Source: DASTFY01 sp963829955
GTDB lineage: Bacteria; Actinomycetota; Acidimicrobiia; Acidimicrobiales; Ilumatobacteraceae
Reading direction: 5' to 3'
Assembly (NCBI GenBank): GCA_963829955.1
Contig: CAWHKS010000023.1
Span: forward strand, 34,019 to 98,018
DNA: 64,000 nucleotides
In this document: positions 1 through 9,829 of the stretch, piece by piece
Position numbering within the stretch: the first letter of the stretch is position 1
How the letters are laid out: every line of letters begins with the position of its first letter
Notes under the pieces: model-generated
The model's database searches: none
The model's input: the letters and a program-made list of their open reading frames with translations, nothing else
Told to the model about the DNA's origin: nothing
Made by a program: the position numbers and the translations under genes

Positions 1-758
1 GGGTCGTCGTCCTGCCGCGGGCTGCTCGACGAACGCTGGCTGGAGCTGCTGGCGGCGGCGGTCGAGCGGAACCTGGCCGAGCCGGGCGAGCACGCCCAGC
101 GCTACACCCCGGAAGGCCAGCCCGGGCAGTACTTCGGCGACTACTGCAACTGGGACCGCATCGACGGGTTCCGACGAGGTGGCGTTCGACTCCGGCCTGG
201 CCGGCGTGGCCCGGCAGCTCATGGGCTCGCGACACCTCCCGCTTCTTCCACGAGCACGTGCTGGTCAAGGAGCCGGGCACCCGCGAGGTCACGCCGTGGC
301 ACCACGACCAGCCCTACTACTGCGTCGACGGCGACCAGAACGTGAGCTTCTGGATCCCGCTCGATCCCGTCCCGGCGTCGTGCGGCGTGCGGTTCGTGGC
401 CGGCTCCCACCGCTGGGGGCGCTGGTTCGTCCCCCGCCGCTTCGTCGACCACGTCCCCTACGCCGGGCCCGACGACCGCTTCGAGCTCGTCCCTGACGTG
501 GACGCCGAGCTCGACCGCCACCGGATCCTCGTGACCACGGTGGAGCCGGGCGACGTCATCGCCTTCCACTTCCGGACCCTGCACGACGCGCCGGGCACCG
601 AGGGGCTGTCGACGCCGCGGCGGGTGGTGAGCCTGCGGTGGCTGGGCGACGACGCCACCTTCGCGCTGCGCCCGTGGCTGCACTCTCCCCCGTTCGAACA
701 GCGGGACCTCGCCGAAGGCGGCCCGCTCGACGACGACCGCTTCCCGCTCGTGACCTGA
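1..758 (+). CDS. Phytanoyl-CoA dioxygenase (PhyH) family protein, 5' truncated, frameshifted
   Basis: The gene enters from outside the window, so its start is not seen. Reading frame 1, then 2, then 3 gives one continuous PhyH-like protein, with one extra base near 172 and another near 230. The Fe(II)/2-oxoglutarate site is recognisable: an HxD motif in TPWHHDQPYY, a distal His in FHFRTLHDAPGT, and a following Arg-rich strand RRVVSLRW. The family hydroxylates varied small molecules or lipids, so no substrate can be named. It ends 48 bp before an amidohydrolase on the same strand, which may be in the same catabolic unit. The indels are probably sequence errors, because the protein is complete on both sides of each. 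Confidence 0.8.
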   Translation, partial: VVVLPRAARRTLAGAAGGGGRAEPGRAGRARPALHPGRPARAVLRRLLQLGPHRRVPTRWRSTPAWPAWPGSSWARDTSRFFHEHVLVKEPGTREVTPWHHDQPYYCVDGDQNVSFWIPLDPVPASCGVRFVAGSHRWGRWFVPRRFVDHVPYAGPDDRFELVPDVDAELDRHRILVTTVEPGDVIAFHFRTLHDAPGTEGLSTPRRVVSLRWLGDDATFALRPWLHSPPFEQRDLAEGGPLDDDRFPLVT

Positions 759-806
759 GGCCGGCGCGGCGAGCACGGGGCTCGGCGGCGGGGCCAAACT
801 GGAGCC

Positions 807-2021
807 GTGCCGTACAACTCGACGGGGCGGGTGGTGCACGACGCCGACGCCCACATCATGGAGACGCCGACCTGGCTGCGGGACCACGCCGACCCCGACG
901 TCCGCGACCGCATCGCGCCCTTGCGCTACCCGGGCGGGAACGAGCTGCGCCAGACCGGCGACCCGGCCGAGCAGCAGCGCGACCTCGTCGCCGCCTTCGA
1001 CCGGCTGACCGAACGCCACGGCTCCGAGGAGTACCAGGCCGTCGAGGCCGAGGAGATCATGAGCCGCAAGAACTTCGCCGCCACCGGCGGGTTCATCGCC
1101 GACGACCGGCCGCGAGCGCTCGACCTGCTCGGCTTCTCGAGCCAGCTCGTGTTCAACACGTTCCACAACCGGCGGCTGCGGGACTGGGAGCACGGCGGCG
1201 ACAGCGAGCTCGTCGAGGGAGTGGCGCGGGCCCACAACCGGGGGATGGTCGAGTTCTGCTCGGTGGACGCCCGCCTGCTGCCGACCTGCTACGTGCCCCT
1301 CGCCGACCTGGACCGGGCCCCCGCGCTGGCCGGCGAGGCCATCGCCATGGGCGCGGCGGCCCTGCTCGTGGCCTCGGGCTGCCCGCCCGACCACTCGCCC
1401 AGCCACATCGGCGCTCGACCCGGTCTGGGCCCAGGCCCAGGAGGCCGGCCTCCCGGTCGTGTTCCACGTCGGCGGGACGGGCGACCTCATCGACCCGGCG
1501 TACTTCCGCAACGGGCTGCCCGATCCCGCCGGACTTCCACGGCGGCGAGGAGAACTTCCGCTCCGTCGACTACATGGGCGATCCCCGGCCCGCCGGCCCA
1601 GACGCTGGCCACCATGATCTTCGACGGTGTGCTGGAGCGCTTCCCGGACCTGCGCATCGGGGTGATCGAGCAGGGCGCGATCTGGGTGCCGTCGTGGATG
1701 CGGCAGATGGAAGCCGCCTTCGAGGCCTTCGCCCGCCACGAGGAGCGGCTGCGGGCGCTGTCGCTGCGCCCGAGCGAGTACGTCCGCCGCCAGATCCGGT
1801 TCACCCCGTACCCGACGGAGGACGTCGGCTGGATCATCGAGCAGGCCGGCCCCGAGGTCTGCCTGTTCTCCTCGGACTATCCCCACGTCGAGGGTGGCCG
1901 CCGCCCCATCGAGCGGTTCGAGGCGTCGCTCGGCGACGCGCCCGACGACCTGCGGGAGCGGTTCTACCGGACCAACTTCGAGGATCTCATGGGCTCGGCC
2001 ATGGCGGTGCTGGCTGCCTGA
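807..2021 (+). CDS. Amidohydrolase-2 family (TIM-barrel metal hydrolase), frameshifted
   Basis: The GTG start at 807 opens a protein with the N-terminal metal-site strand VHDADAHIME, and near the C-terminus SSDYPHVEG, both typical of PF04909 (amidohydrolase 2). The middle runs through all three frames: extra bases near 1410, 1525 and 1595 must be removed to read ALDPVWAQAQEAGLPVVFHV, then DFHGGEENFRSVDYMG, then TLATMIFDGVLERFP. Family members are metal-dependent hydrolases or decarboxylases; the substrate here is unknown. It lies just after the PhyH-like gene and converges on rpsJ. The family is clear, the precise activity is not. Confidence 0.8.
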   Translation: MPYNSTGRVVHDADAHIMETPTWLRDHADPDVRDRIAPLRYPGGNELRQTGDPAEQQRDLVAAFDRLTERHGSEEYQAVEAEEIMSRKNFAATGGFIADDRPRALDLLGFSSQLVFNTFHNRRLRDWEHGGDSELVEGVARAHNRGMVEFCSVDARLLPTCYVPLADLDRAPALAGEAIAMGAAALLVASGCPPDHSPSHIGARPGLGPGPGGRPPGRVPRRRDGRPHRPGVLPQRAARSRRTSTAARRTSAPSTTWAIPGPPAQTLATMIFDGVLERFPDLRIGVIEQGAIWVPSWMRQMEAAFEAFARHEERLRALSLRPSEYVRRQIRFTPYPTEDVGWIIEQAGPEVCLFSSDYPHVEGGRRPIERFEASLGDAPDDLRERFYRTNFEDLMGSAMAVLAA

Positions 2022-2070
2022 GACGCCGCCAGCACGCCGGGGCCGAGGGGCGTGGCCCGCTCGCCGGGCC

Positions 2071-2385
2071 CTAGGCCGACTGGATCTTGATCTCGATGTC
2101 GACGCCGGCGGGCAGCTCGATGCGCTGCAGGCTGTCGATGGTCTTGGGCGTGGGGTCGACGATGTCGATCAGCCGCTTGTGGACCCGCATCTCGAAGTGC
2201 TCGCGGGAGTCCTTGTCCTTGTGGGGCGAGCGGATGACCGTGAAGCGGTGCTTGTCGGTCGGCAGCGGGATGGGACCCCGGACCTTCGCCTGGGTGCGCA
2301 GCACCGTCTCGACGATCTTCTTGGTCGAGGTGTCGATGATCTCATGGTCGAAAGCCTTGAGACGGATACGAATGCTCTGAGCCAC
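2071..2385 (-). CDS. rpsJ: 30S ribosomal protein S10
   Basis: The 104-residue product matches S10 along its full length (IRIRLKAFDHEIID near the start, PLPTDKHRFTVIRSPHKDK in the middle). S10 sits in the 30S head and, with NusB, also takes part in antitermination. The start is GTG at 2385, 11 bp after the tuf stop, in the sequence TGAAAGGCTGAGACGTGGC, which also follows the second tuf. It is the last gene of rpsL-rpsG-fusA-tuf-rpsJ here; the rest of the S10 operon is not seen because the convergent amidohydrolase follows. Confidence 0.97.
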   Translation of the reverse strand: MAQSIRIRLKAFDHEIIDTSTKKIVETVLRTQAKVRGPIPLPTDKHRFTVIRSPHKDKDSREHFEMRVHKRLIDIVDPTPKTIDSLQRIELPAGVDIEIKIQSA

Positions 2386-2396
2386 GTCTCAGCCTT

Positions 2397-3581
2397 TCAC
2401 TTGATGATCTTGACGACTCGGCCGGCGCCCACGGTGCGGCCACCTTCACGGATCGCGAACCGGAGACCCTCATCCATGGCGATCGGCTTCCCCAACTCGA
2501 CCGTCATGGCGACGTTGTCCCCCGGCATCACCATCTCCGTCCCCTCCGGCAACGCAATCGTCCCCGTCACATCCGTCGTCCGGAAATAGAACTGCGGCCG
2601 ATAATTGTTGAAGAACGGCTTATGCCGGCCACCCTCATCCTTGTTCAACACATACACCTGCGCCTCGAAGTTCGTGTGCGGCGTGATCGACCCCGGCTTG
2701 CACAACACCTGACCCCGCTCCACATCCTCCTTCTTCGTCCCCCGCAACAACGCACCGATGTTGTCACCCGCCTGACCCTGATCCAAGATCTTGCGGAACA
2801 TCTCCACCCCCGTACACACCGTCTTCTGGGTGTCCCGCAACCCGACGATCTCCACCTCGTCACCAGTGTTGACGATCCCCTGCTCCACCTTCCCGGTCAC
2901 CACCGTCCCCCGACCAGTGATCGTGAACACATCCTCCACCGGCATCAAGAACGGCTTGTCCAACTCCCGCACCGGCTCCGGCACCGAAGCATCAACCGCC
3001 TCCATCAACTCCAAGATCTTCGCCTGCCAATCCTCATCCCCCTCCAACGCCTTCAACGCCGACACCCGCACCACCGGCGCCTCATCCCCCGGGAACTCGT
3101 ACTCGTTCAACAACTCCCGCACCTCGAGCTCCACCAACTCCAACAGCTCGTCGTCGTCCACCGCGTCAGCCTTGTTCAACGCCACCACGATGTACGGCAC
3201 CCCCACCTGACGAGCCAACAACACATGCTCCCGGGTCTGAGGCATCGGACCATCCGTCGCCGCCACCACCAAAATCGCCCCATCCACCTGCGCCGCCCCC
3301 GTAATCATGTTCTTGATGTAATCAGCATGACCCGGCATATCCACATGCGCATAATGACGATTCGCAGTCTCATACTCCACATGCGCAATCGAAATCGTAA
3401 TACCCCGCGCCTTCTCCTCCGGAGCCTTATCAATCTGATCAAACGGCGTATAATCCGCCAACCCACGATCCGCCAACGTCTTCGTAATCGCCGCCGTCAA
3501 CGTCGTCTTCCCATGATCAATATGACCCATCGTCCCAATATTCACATGCGGCTTCGTACGCTCAAACTTCGCCTTGCTCAT
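2397..3581 (-). CDS. tuf: Elongation factor Tu, copy 1
   Basis: The 394-residue EF-Tu delivers aminoacyl-tRNA to the ribosome. The GTPase motifs are intact: GHIDHGKT (G1), DMPGHADY (G3; most EF-Tu have Cys or Ala where this has Met), and NKADAVDD (G4). Domains 2 and 3 are complete to VVKIIK. An AGAGGGA ribosome-binding site precedes the ATG at 3581. The protein differs from copy 2 (38722-39906) at only three residues. Codon use is unlike its neighbours: many GAT, CAT, GGT, ATT, TTG and GCG codons where fusA and rpoB use C-ending ones. Confidence 0.97.
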   Translation of the reverse strand: MSKAKFERTKPHVNIGTMGHIDHGKTTLTAAITKTLADRGLADYTPFDQIDKAPEEKARGITISIAHVEYETANRHYAHVDMPGHADYIKNMITGAAQVDGAILVVAATDGPMPQTREHVLLARQVGVPYIVVALNKADAVDDDELLELVELEVRELLNEYEFPGDEAPVVRVSALKALEGDEDWQAKILELMEAVDASVPEPVRELDKPFLMPVEDVFTITGRGTVVTGKVEQGIVNTGDEVEIVGLRDTQKTVCTGVEMFRKILDQGQAGDNIGALLRGTKKEDVERGQVLCKPGSITPHTNFEAQVYVLNKDEGGRHKPFFNNYRPQFYFRTTDVTGTIALPEGTEMVMPGDNVAMTVELGKPIAMDEGLRFAIREGGRTVGAGRVVKIIK

Positions 3582-3659
3582 GGCTCTGTCATCCCTCTTG
3601 GTGGTTCGTGGGTTGTCAAAGGACGCTGTTGATCGATCTCGACGGAGGTCGGGGACCGG

Positions 3660-5748
<2,089 letters not shown>

Positions 5749-6001
5749 GGGTTCGCGTCGCTTCGTTCGTCAGTTCGTGGGGGGATCTCGTGGGGCAAAG
5801 GCCAACCGCGAGCGAGCCGCGTGTGACCGGTCGTCCATGCTACCGACCAGGTCAGCCAACCTGATCGATGGCCTGCGGGCGTTCATCGGTGCCGGACTGC
5901 CGGAGGGTGCCAGGCCGTCCGGCGATCGCCGGTGGACGACCGACCAGGCTACCGCTGAGCGACCAGAACCAGCGCGGAGATCGGGCGTAGGCTCGAGGCC
6001 C

Positions 6002-6297
6002 GTGACGGTCTCACCGCAGCGTCGCTCCGGGGCCGGGCGCCTACCCGGAGAAGAGCCGGGCCACGGCGGTGCTGGTCTTGGGCATCCTGGCCGTCGCCGC
6101 TTCCGGCGTCTTCGGCCCGGTTCGCGTGGTGGATGGGGAGCAGGGAGCTGGCGGCGATCGACGCCGGCAGCCGCCCACCTGGCAACAGGGGGATGGCCAA
6201 GGCCGGCCGGCTCCTGGGCATCCTGGGAACGGTGCTGATCGTCGGTGCGATGGCCCTCTTCGCCATGGCATTCACCGGCATCATCAAGGTCCCGTAG
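6002..6297 (+). CDS. Small DUF4190-like two-TM membrane protein, frameshifted
   Basis: This gene is visible only after two one-base corrections (near 6036 and 6120). Starting from GTG at 6002 it then reads an N-terminal tail, AYPEKSRATAVLVLGILAVA as the first hydrophobic segment, FAWWMGSRELAAIDAG, a loop rich in Pro and Gly, and a second hydrophobic segment LLGILGTVLIVGAMALF, ending TGIIKVP. This order (TM, a W-x-G-x-x-L motif, a linker with Gly-Lys-Ala-Gly, then TM) is typical of DUF4190-type small membrane proteins. The function is unknown. It is on the opposite strand to rpsG and fusA and sits between them, which is unusual. Confidence 0.7.
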
Positions 6298-6321
6298 CGG
6301 CCCCTCAGACGCCCGGGGCGA

Positions 6322-6792
6322 CTACCAGCGGTAGTGGGCGAAGGCCTTGTTGGACTCGGCCATCTTCTGCATGTCGTCGCGGCGCTTGACGGAGGCGCCG
6401 AGGCCGTTGGCGGCGTCGAGCAGCTCGGAGGCGAGGCGCTCGGCCATCGTCTTCTCCCGCCGGGCTCGGGCAAAGCCGATGATCCAGCGGATGGCCAGGG
6501 TGTTGGCGCGCCGGGGACGGACCTCGACCGGGACCTGGTACGTGGCGCCACCGACCCGGCGGCTCTTGACCTCGAGGGCCGGCTTCACGTTCTCGACCGC
6601 CCGCTTCACCGTCGAGAGCGGCTCGCTGCCCGTGCGCTCTTCGACGATCTTCATGGCGTCGTAGACGATGCTCTCGGCCAGGGAGCGCTTGCCCCTCAGC
6701 AGGATCTTGTTGACGAGCTGGGTGACGAGCACGGACCGGTAGACCGGGTCCGGGTTGAGCTCACGGCGGGGGGCGGGGCCCTTACGAGGCAT
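6322..6792 (-). CDS. rpsG: 30S ribosomal protein S7
   Basis: This is a complete 156-residue S7 (starts MPRKGPAPRREL, ends FAHYRW), the primary 16S rRNA-binding protein that nucleates assembly of the 30S head. The ATG is at 6792, 6 bp after the rpsL stop, and the two are co-transcribed. No frameshift is seen. Its distance to fusA (573 bp) is larger than usual because the small plus-strand gene lies between them. Confidence 0.97.
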   Translation of the reverse strand: MPRKGPAPRRELNPDPVYRSVLVTQLVNKILLRGKRSLAESIVYDAMKIVEERTGSEPLSTVKRAVENVKPALEVKSRRVGGATYQVPVEVRPRRANTLAIRWIIGFARARREKTMAERLASELLDAANGLGASVKRRDDMQKMAESNKAFAHYRW

Positions 6793-6798
6793 CGGAGA

Positions 6799-7170
6799 TC
6801 ACTTCTCCCTCTTGGCGCCGTACCGGCTGCGGGCCTGCCGGCGGTTCTTCACGCCGGCGGCGTCCAGCGAGCCGCGGATGACCTTGTAGCGCACACCCGG
6901 CAGGTCGCGGACCCGGCCCCCGCGCACGAGCACGATGGAGTGCTCCTGCAGGTTGTGCCCCTCGCCCGGGATGTAGGCCGTGACCTCGATGCCGCTGGTC
7001 AGGCGCACACGGGCCACTTTGCGCAGGGCCGAGTTCGGCTTCTTGGGCGTGGTGGTGTAGACGCGGGTGCAGACGCCACGGCGCTGGGGCGACCCCTTCA
7101 GGGCCGGCGTCTTCGACTTGGTCGTCTTGGTGCTGCGGCCCTTGCGGACCAGCTGCTGGATTGTGGGCAC
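6799..7170 (-). CDS. rpsL: 30S ribosomal protein S12, with Arg at position 88
   Basis: The 123-residue S12 is part of the decoding centre. Residue K43 is kept in TTTPKKPNSALRK. The loop usually written GGRVKDLPG reads GGRVRDLPG here, so residue 88 (same numbering as M. tuberculosis) is Arg, the change that gives streptomycin resistance in other bacteria. The codon CGC at this site is clear and the flanks are in frame. The gene heads rpsL-rpsG-fusA-tuf-rpsJ. Upstream is not rpoC but a 234-bp spacer and then the hydrogenase maturation genes. Confidence 0.97.
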   Translation of the reverse strand: MPTIQQLVRKGRSTKTTKSKTPALKGSPQRRGVCTRVYTTTPKKPNSALRKVARVRLTSGIEVTAYIPGEGHNLQEHSIVLVRGGRVRDLPGVRYKVIRGSLDAAGVKNRRQARSRYGAKREK

Positions 7171-7404
7171 GCGCTACCTCTACCGACTTCTGCGGGCGGG
7201 ACGAAACGAACGAACTCTGGCGAACTGGTCACGCCGGAGCACCAGCGCACAGGACCGATACATGGTACGGGCACCGGGCGGCCGCGGCAACCCGCGCCCA
7301 CGCAGGCGGCGGGTGGCCGCCGGACCGCAAGCCGAGCGCCGAGCCGGAAGGCCGGCGCCGGCGCGGATCCGCCGGACAGGACCCGCCGCCGGAGCAGACA
7401 GCGC
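7171..7404. other. Spacer at the junction of the hydrogenase block and rpsL
   Basis: This 234-bp spacer separates the hypD stop from the rpsL start, both on the minus strand. It should hold the rpsL promoter, although I could not pick a convincing -35/-10 pair. Its main content is structured-RNA copy A on the plus strand (7305-7390). I see no protein-coding frame with recognisable content. Confidence 0.5.
7305..7390 (+). ncRNA. Structured RNA-like element, copy A
   Basis: A perfect 10-bp helix (7305-7314 with 7381-7390) encloses a core shared with copies B and C. The core contains CCGCAAGCC, a hairpin, GGCGCGG, and then AUCC...ACAGGACCC. CCGC can pair with GCGG, leaving a conserved AA bulge, and GCC with GGC. 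The inner hairpin is GCGCCG-A-GCC, loop GGAA (7346-7349), then GGCCGGCGC. The loop is a GNRA tetraloop in this orientation. It is antisense to both flanking genes. It matches no riboswitch class I can recall. It may be a trans-acting RNA, a cis element of a short plus-strand transcript, or a small mobile element. Confidence 0.6.
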
Positions 7405-8532
7405 CTACGAAGACCGGCCGAGGCTGACCGCCACGTCGCGATGGAGACGGCCGAAGTTGTAGTAGGCCGCGCACGCACCCTCGGACGACACCATGCAGGT
7501 CCCGATCGGCGTCTCCGGGGTGCAGGCCGTGCCGAACACCTTGCACTCCCAGGGCTTGATCACGCCCTTCAGGACCTCCCCGCACTGGCAGGCCTTGGGA
7601 TCGGCCACCCGGACGCCGGGGACCTCGTAGGCCAGCTCGGCGTCGAAGGCGGCGAACTCGGACCGCAACTTGAGGGCGCTCTGCGAGATGAAGCCCAGAC
7701 CACGCCATTCGAAATGCGGGCGCAGCTCGAACACCTCGGCGAGCACCTGGAGCGCCCGCGGGTTGCCCTCGTCCCGTACGACCCGGGTGTACTGGTTCTC
7801 GACCTCGCATCGACCCTGGCGGATCTGGGCCAGGAGCATGGCGATGGCCTGCAGGATGTCGAGCGGCTCGAAGCCGGCCGTCACGAGCGGCTTGCCGTAC
7901 TGTTCGGGCACGAAGCGGTAGGGCCGGTTGCCGACCACGGTGGAGACGTGACCAGGGCCCAGGAAGCCGTCCAGGCGCAGGTCAGGCGAGTCGAGGATGG
8001 CCTTGATCGGCGGCACGATCGTCACGTGGTTGCAGAACACCTTGAAGTTGGGGATGCCCAACTCACGCGCCCGGAGCAACGTGACGGCGGTCGACGGGGC
8101 CGTGGTCTCGAAGCCGACGGCGAAGAACACGACATCCCGGTCCGGGTTCTGCTTGGCCAGCTCGAGGGCGTCGAGGGGCGAGTAGACGAAGCGGACGTCG
8201 GCGCCCCGCGCCTTGGCCTCCAGCAGGTTCCCGTGGCCGCCGGGCACCCGCATCATGTCCCCGAAGGACGTGAAGAGCACGCCCGGCTTCTCGGCCACCG
8301 CGATGGCGTCGTCGACACGCCCCATCGGGATGACGCACACCGGGCAGCCGGGCCCGTGGACCAGCTCGACGTTGGCCGGCAGGACGTGCTCGATGCCGTG
8401 CCGGTAGATCGTGTGGGTGTGCCCGCCGCACACCTCCATGAACTTGAAGTGGTCGTCGCCGGCCTGCTCGGTGATGTGGGCGACTAGCCGGCGGGCTGCT
8501 GCGGGGTCCCGGTACTCGTCGACGAACCTCAT
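7405..8532 (-). CDS. hypD: Hydrogenase maturation factor HypD
   Basis: HypD is the [4Fe-4S] scaffold on which HypC and HypE/HypF assemble the Fe(CN)2CO group of [NiFe]-hydrogenase. The 375-residue product has FMEVCGGHTH (C35), GPGCPVCVIP (C63, C66) and the C-terminal Cys cluster around ACQCGEVLKG and the EGACAAYY region. The ATG at 8532 was chosen because it begins MRFVDEYRDP and overlaps the hypC stop by 4 bp (ATGA). The open frame continues upstream through hypC only because of GC bias and an indel in hypA. It is the last gene of the hydrogenase operon. Confidence 0.96.
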   Translation of the reverse strand: MRFVDEYRDPAAARRLVAHITEQAGDDHFKFMEVCGGHTHTIYRHGIEHVLPANVELVHGPGCPVCVIPMGRVDDAIAVAEKPGVLFTSFGDMMRVPGGHGNLLEAKARGADVRFVYSPLDALELAKQNPDRDVVFFAVGFETTAPSTAVTLLRARELGIPNFKVFCNHVTIVPPIKAILDSPDLRLDGFLGPGHVSTVVGNRPYRFVPEQYGKPLVTAGFEPLDILQAIAMLLAQIRQGRCEVENQYTRVVRDEGNPRALQVLAEVFELRPHFEWRGLGFISQSALKLRSEFAAFDAELAYEVPGVRVADPKACQCGEVLKGVIKPWECKVFGTACTPETPIGTCMVSSEGACAAYYNFGRLHRDVAVSLGRSS

Positions 8533-8831
8533 GCGGGCTGGCCTCCCCGAGCCGGTTCCTCCGACGACGGCGCCCGGAAGAGGGCGTCGACCTCGTCGGT
8601 GTAGATCTCGCCGAGCATCTGCAGCGAGGCGAGAGCGAGCCGGGCCTCCTCCTCGTCGATCTTCGACATGGCGAAGCCCACGTGGATCAGCACCCAGTCG
8701 CCGCACTGCATTCCCTCGTCCTCGAGCAGACCGATGTTGATGGTCCTGCCGACACCGTTGACGTCGACCCGCGCGAGGTGCTCGTGCTCGTCCGACAGCT
8801 CGACGACCTGACCGGGGATGCCGAGGCACAT
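8529..8831 (-). CDS. hypC: Hydrogenase maturation chaperone HypC
   Basis: The 100-residue HypC begins MCLGIPGQVV; C2 becomes the N-terminal residue and binds the iron carried with HypD. The middle (VDVNGVGRTINIGLLEDE, then GDWVLIHVGFAMSKID) is the family OB-like core. The tail is slightly longer than in E. coli HypC. It overlaps hypD by 4 bp and follows hypA closely. A second HypC-like domain is fused to a SIS domain at 20837-21583. Confidence 0.95.
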   Translation of the reverse strand: MCLGIPGQVVELSDEHEHLARVDVNGVGRTINIGLLEDEGMQCGDWVLIHVGFAMSKIDEEEARLALASLQMLGEIYTDEVDALFRAPSSEEPARGGQPA

Positions 8832-8839
8832 GGTGCCGC

Positions 8840-9191
8840 CTACCCGTCCACCGGCATGGGCCGCGATACTCGAGCGACTCCAGGATCAGCTCGTCGCCAC
8901 CGACGATCTCCAGGTCGACGCCCGACACGCCGGGCACGCCGACGGCAGCTCGTCACTCCCACTGGTGGCCCCGCACGACGAGCAGCGCACCGACACCGGG
9001 AAGAGCACCAGCTCGGCCGTGGCATCCTCGGCCACCGAGCCCATCGCGGCGATGGCGAACGACTGGTCGAAGGCCTCCGGGTGGACGTGGTGCAGCCGGC
9101 CGACCCGAATGCGCACCCTCGCCACGGGGCGCCCGCCGGCCCGCTGCTCGACGGCGTCGACGATCGACGCGCACAGCCCCAACTCGTGCAT
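8840..9191 (-). CDS. hypA: Hydrogenase nickel-insertion factor HypA, frameshifted C-terminus
   Basis: HypA delivers nickel, normally together with the GTPase HypB. The start MHELGLCASIV provides the Ni-binding His2. The zinc Cys pairs are C70xxC73 and C86PAC89. Immediately after CPAC (near 8925) the frame is wrong: a one-base deletion must be repaired to continue VDLEIVGGDELILESLEY, the usual HypA end. A second adjustment near 8855 brings the TAG at 8840-8842 into use, just before hypC. The YceI-like gene ends directly upstream (TAG then ATG). No hypB is found next to it or anywhere in the window. Confidence 0.88.
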
Positions 9192-9701
9192 CTAGCCCTC
9201 CTTCTCGGCCACGATGGCCACCTTGACGGTGACGTGTGGTTCCACCTTGAGCAGCAGGATGCGGGGCGGCTCCATGCCGAAGTCCCGCACGTCGAAGGTC
9301 TTCTCCCCGGCGAGGATCACCATCCCGTCCATCGCTTCCAGGGTCATCTCGTCCTCGTACTGGCGGGTGACTCCCTTGAAGGTCAGGTCGCCCGCCACCC
9401 GGTAGCGCCCGTCCTCGCCGGTGCCTCCATGGAGGTCAGGTCCCCGGCGATGGTCGGGAAGCGGCGGGCGTCGATGCGGCGCCGGAGCTCCCGGTCCTCG
9501 AGCGGGTTACCCGAGGTCAGCTGGTCGACGTGGAGCTCCAGATGGGCGCCCGGCGCGGCAGCGAGATCGGGCAACCCGCTCGTCCCGAGCTCCAGCTCGA
9601 GCCAGCCCTCGAGCCCGCGGTCTCGGTGCGGATGGGATGCAGGGTGGAGCGGGCCTCGATCCAGACGCGGGAGAGCTGGGGACGATCCGGAAGCGGGCCA
9701 C
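9192..9701 (-). CDS. YceI-like lipid/isoprenoid-binding domain protein, frameshifted
   Basis: After corrections near 9420 and 9655 the product is one YceI-like lipocalin fold of about 170 residues. It reads SRVWIEARSTLHPI, HLELHVDQLTSGNPLEDREL, RRRIDARRFPTIAGDL, GRYRVAGDLTFKGVTR and KTFDVRDFGMEPPRILLLKV. The paralogous domain in the PadR fusion at 22821-23915 shares RRIDARR.PT and the D.RDF motif. YceI proteins bind polyisoprenoid or quinone-like lipids. There is no signal peptide, so it probably acts in the cytoplasm. The GTG at 9701 is chosen from the frame and its 8-bp distance from the preceding micro-gene. A link to quinone handling by the hydrogenase is inference. Confidence 0.8.
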
Positions 9702-9708
9702 CCGTCGC

Positions 9709-9827
9709 TTACATCTTCCGCAACCGCCGGTAGCGGTTGACGTCGGGAGCGCGGTCACCGCGACGAAGATCCCGGCGAGGACCACGACGCCCACGAGCAC
9801 CGTGGCGATCCAACCGATCACGGCCAT
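9709..9827 (-). CDS. Single-TM micro-protein b (DUF6893-like)
   Basis: This gene of about 39 codons begins at ATG 9827 with MAVIGWIATVLVGVVVLAGIF, one hydrophobic helix, followed by VAVTALP. A missing base near 9753 must be supplied to read the conserved tail DVNRYRRLRKM and reach the stop at 9709. The design (one TM, then LPD-(I/V)-x-RY-x-x-(L/M)-R-x-M) matches DUF6893-type small actinobacterial proteins and is the same as micro-protein a immediately upstream. It sits between the maturation protease and the YceI gene. The function is unknown; a membrane anchor for the Tat-less hydrogenase is possible. Confidence 0.62.
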
Positions 9828-9829
9828 GA

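Noticed and set aside
2022..2070. GCCCG...CGGGC hairpin between the amidohydrolase and rpsJ as a terminator
   Set aside because: Only 5 bp with no T-tract on either strand; not distinguishable from chance in such GC-rich sequence.
7305..7390. Structured element as a c-di-GMP, c-di-AMP, SAM, TPP, FMN, guanidine or cobalamin riboswitch
   Set aside because: The conserved strings (CCGCAAGCC, ACAGGACCC) and the single GNRA hairpin within one closing helix do not match the consensus of these classes as I know them, and two of three copies face away from the flanking genes.
7405..8937. 510-codon HypA-HypC-HypD joined frame
   Set aside because: HypC and HypD each have proper ATG starts with an ATGA overlap; the continuity arises from a shifted HypA tail and GC-rich sequence.
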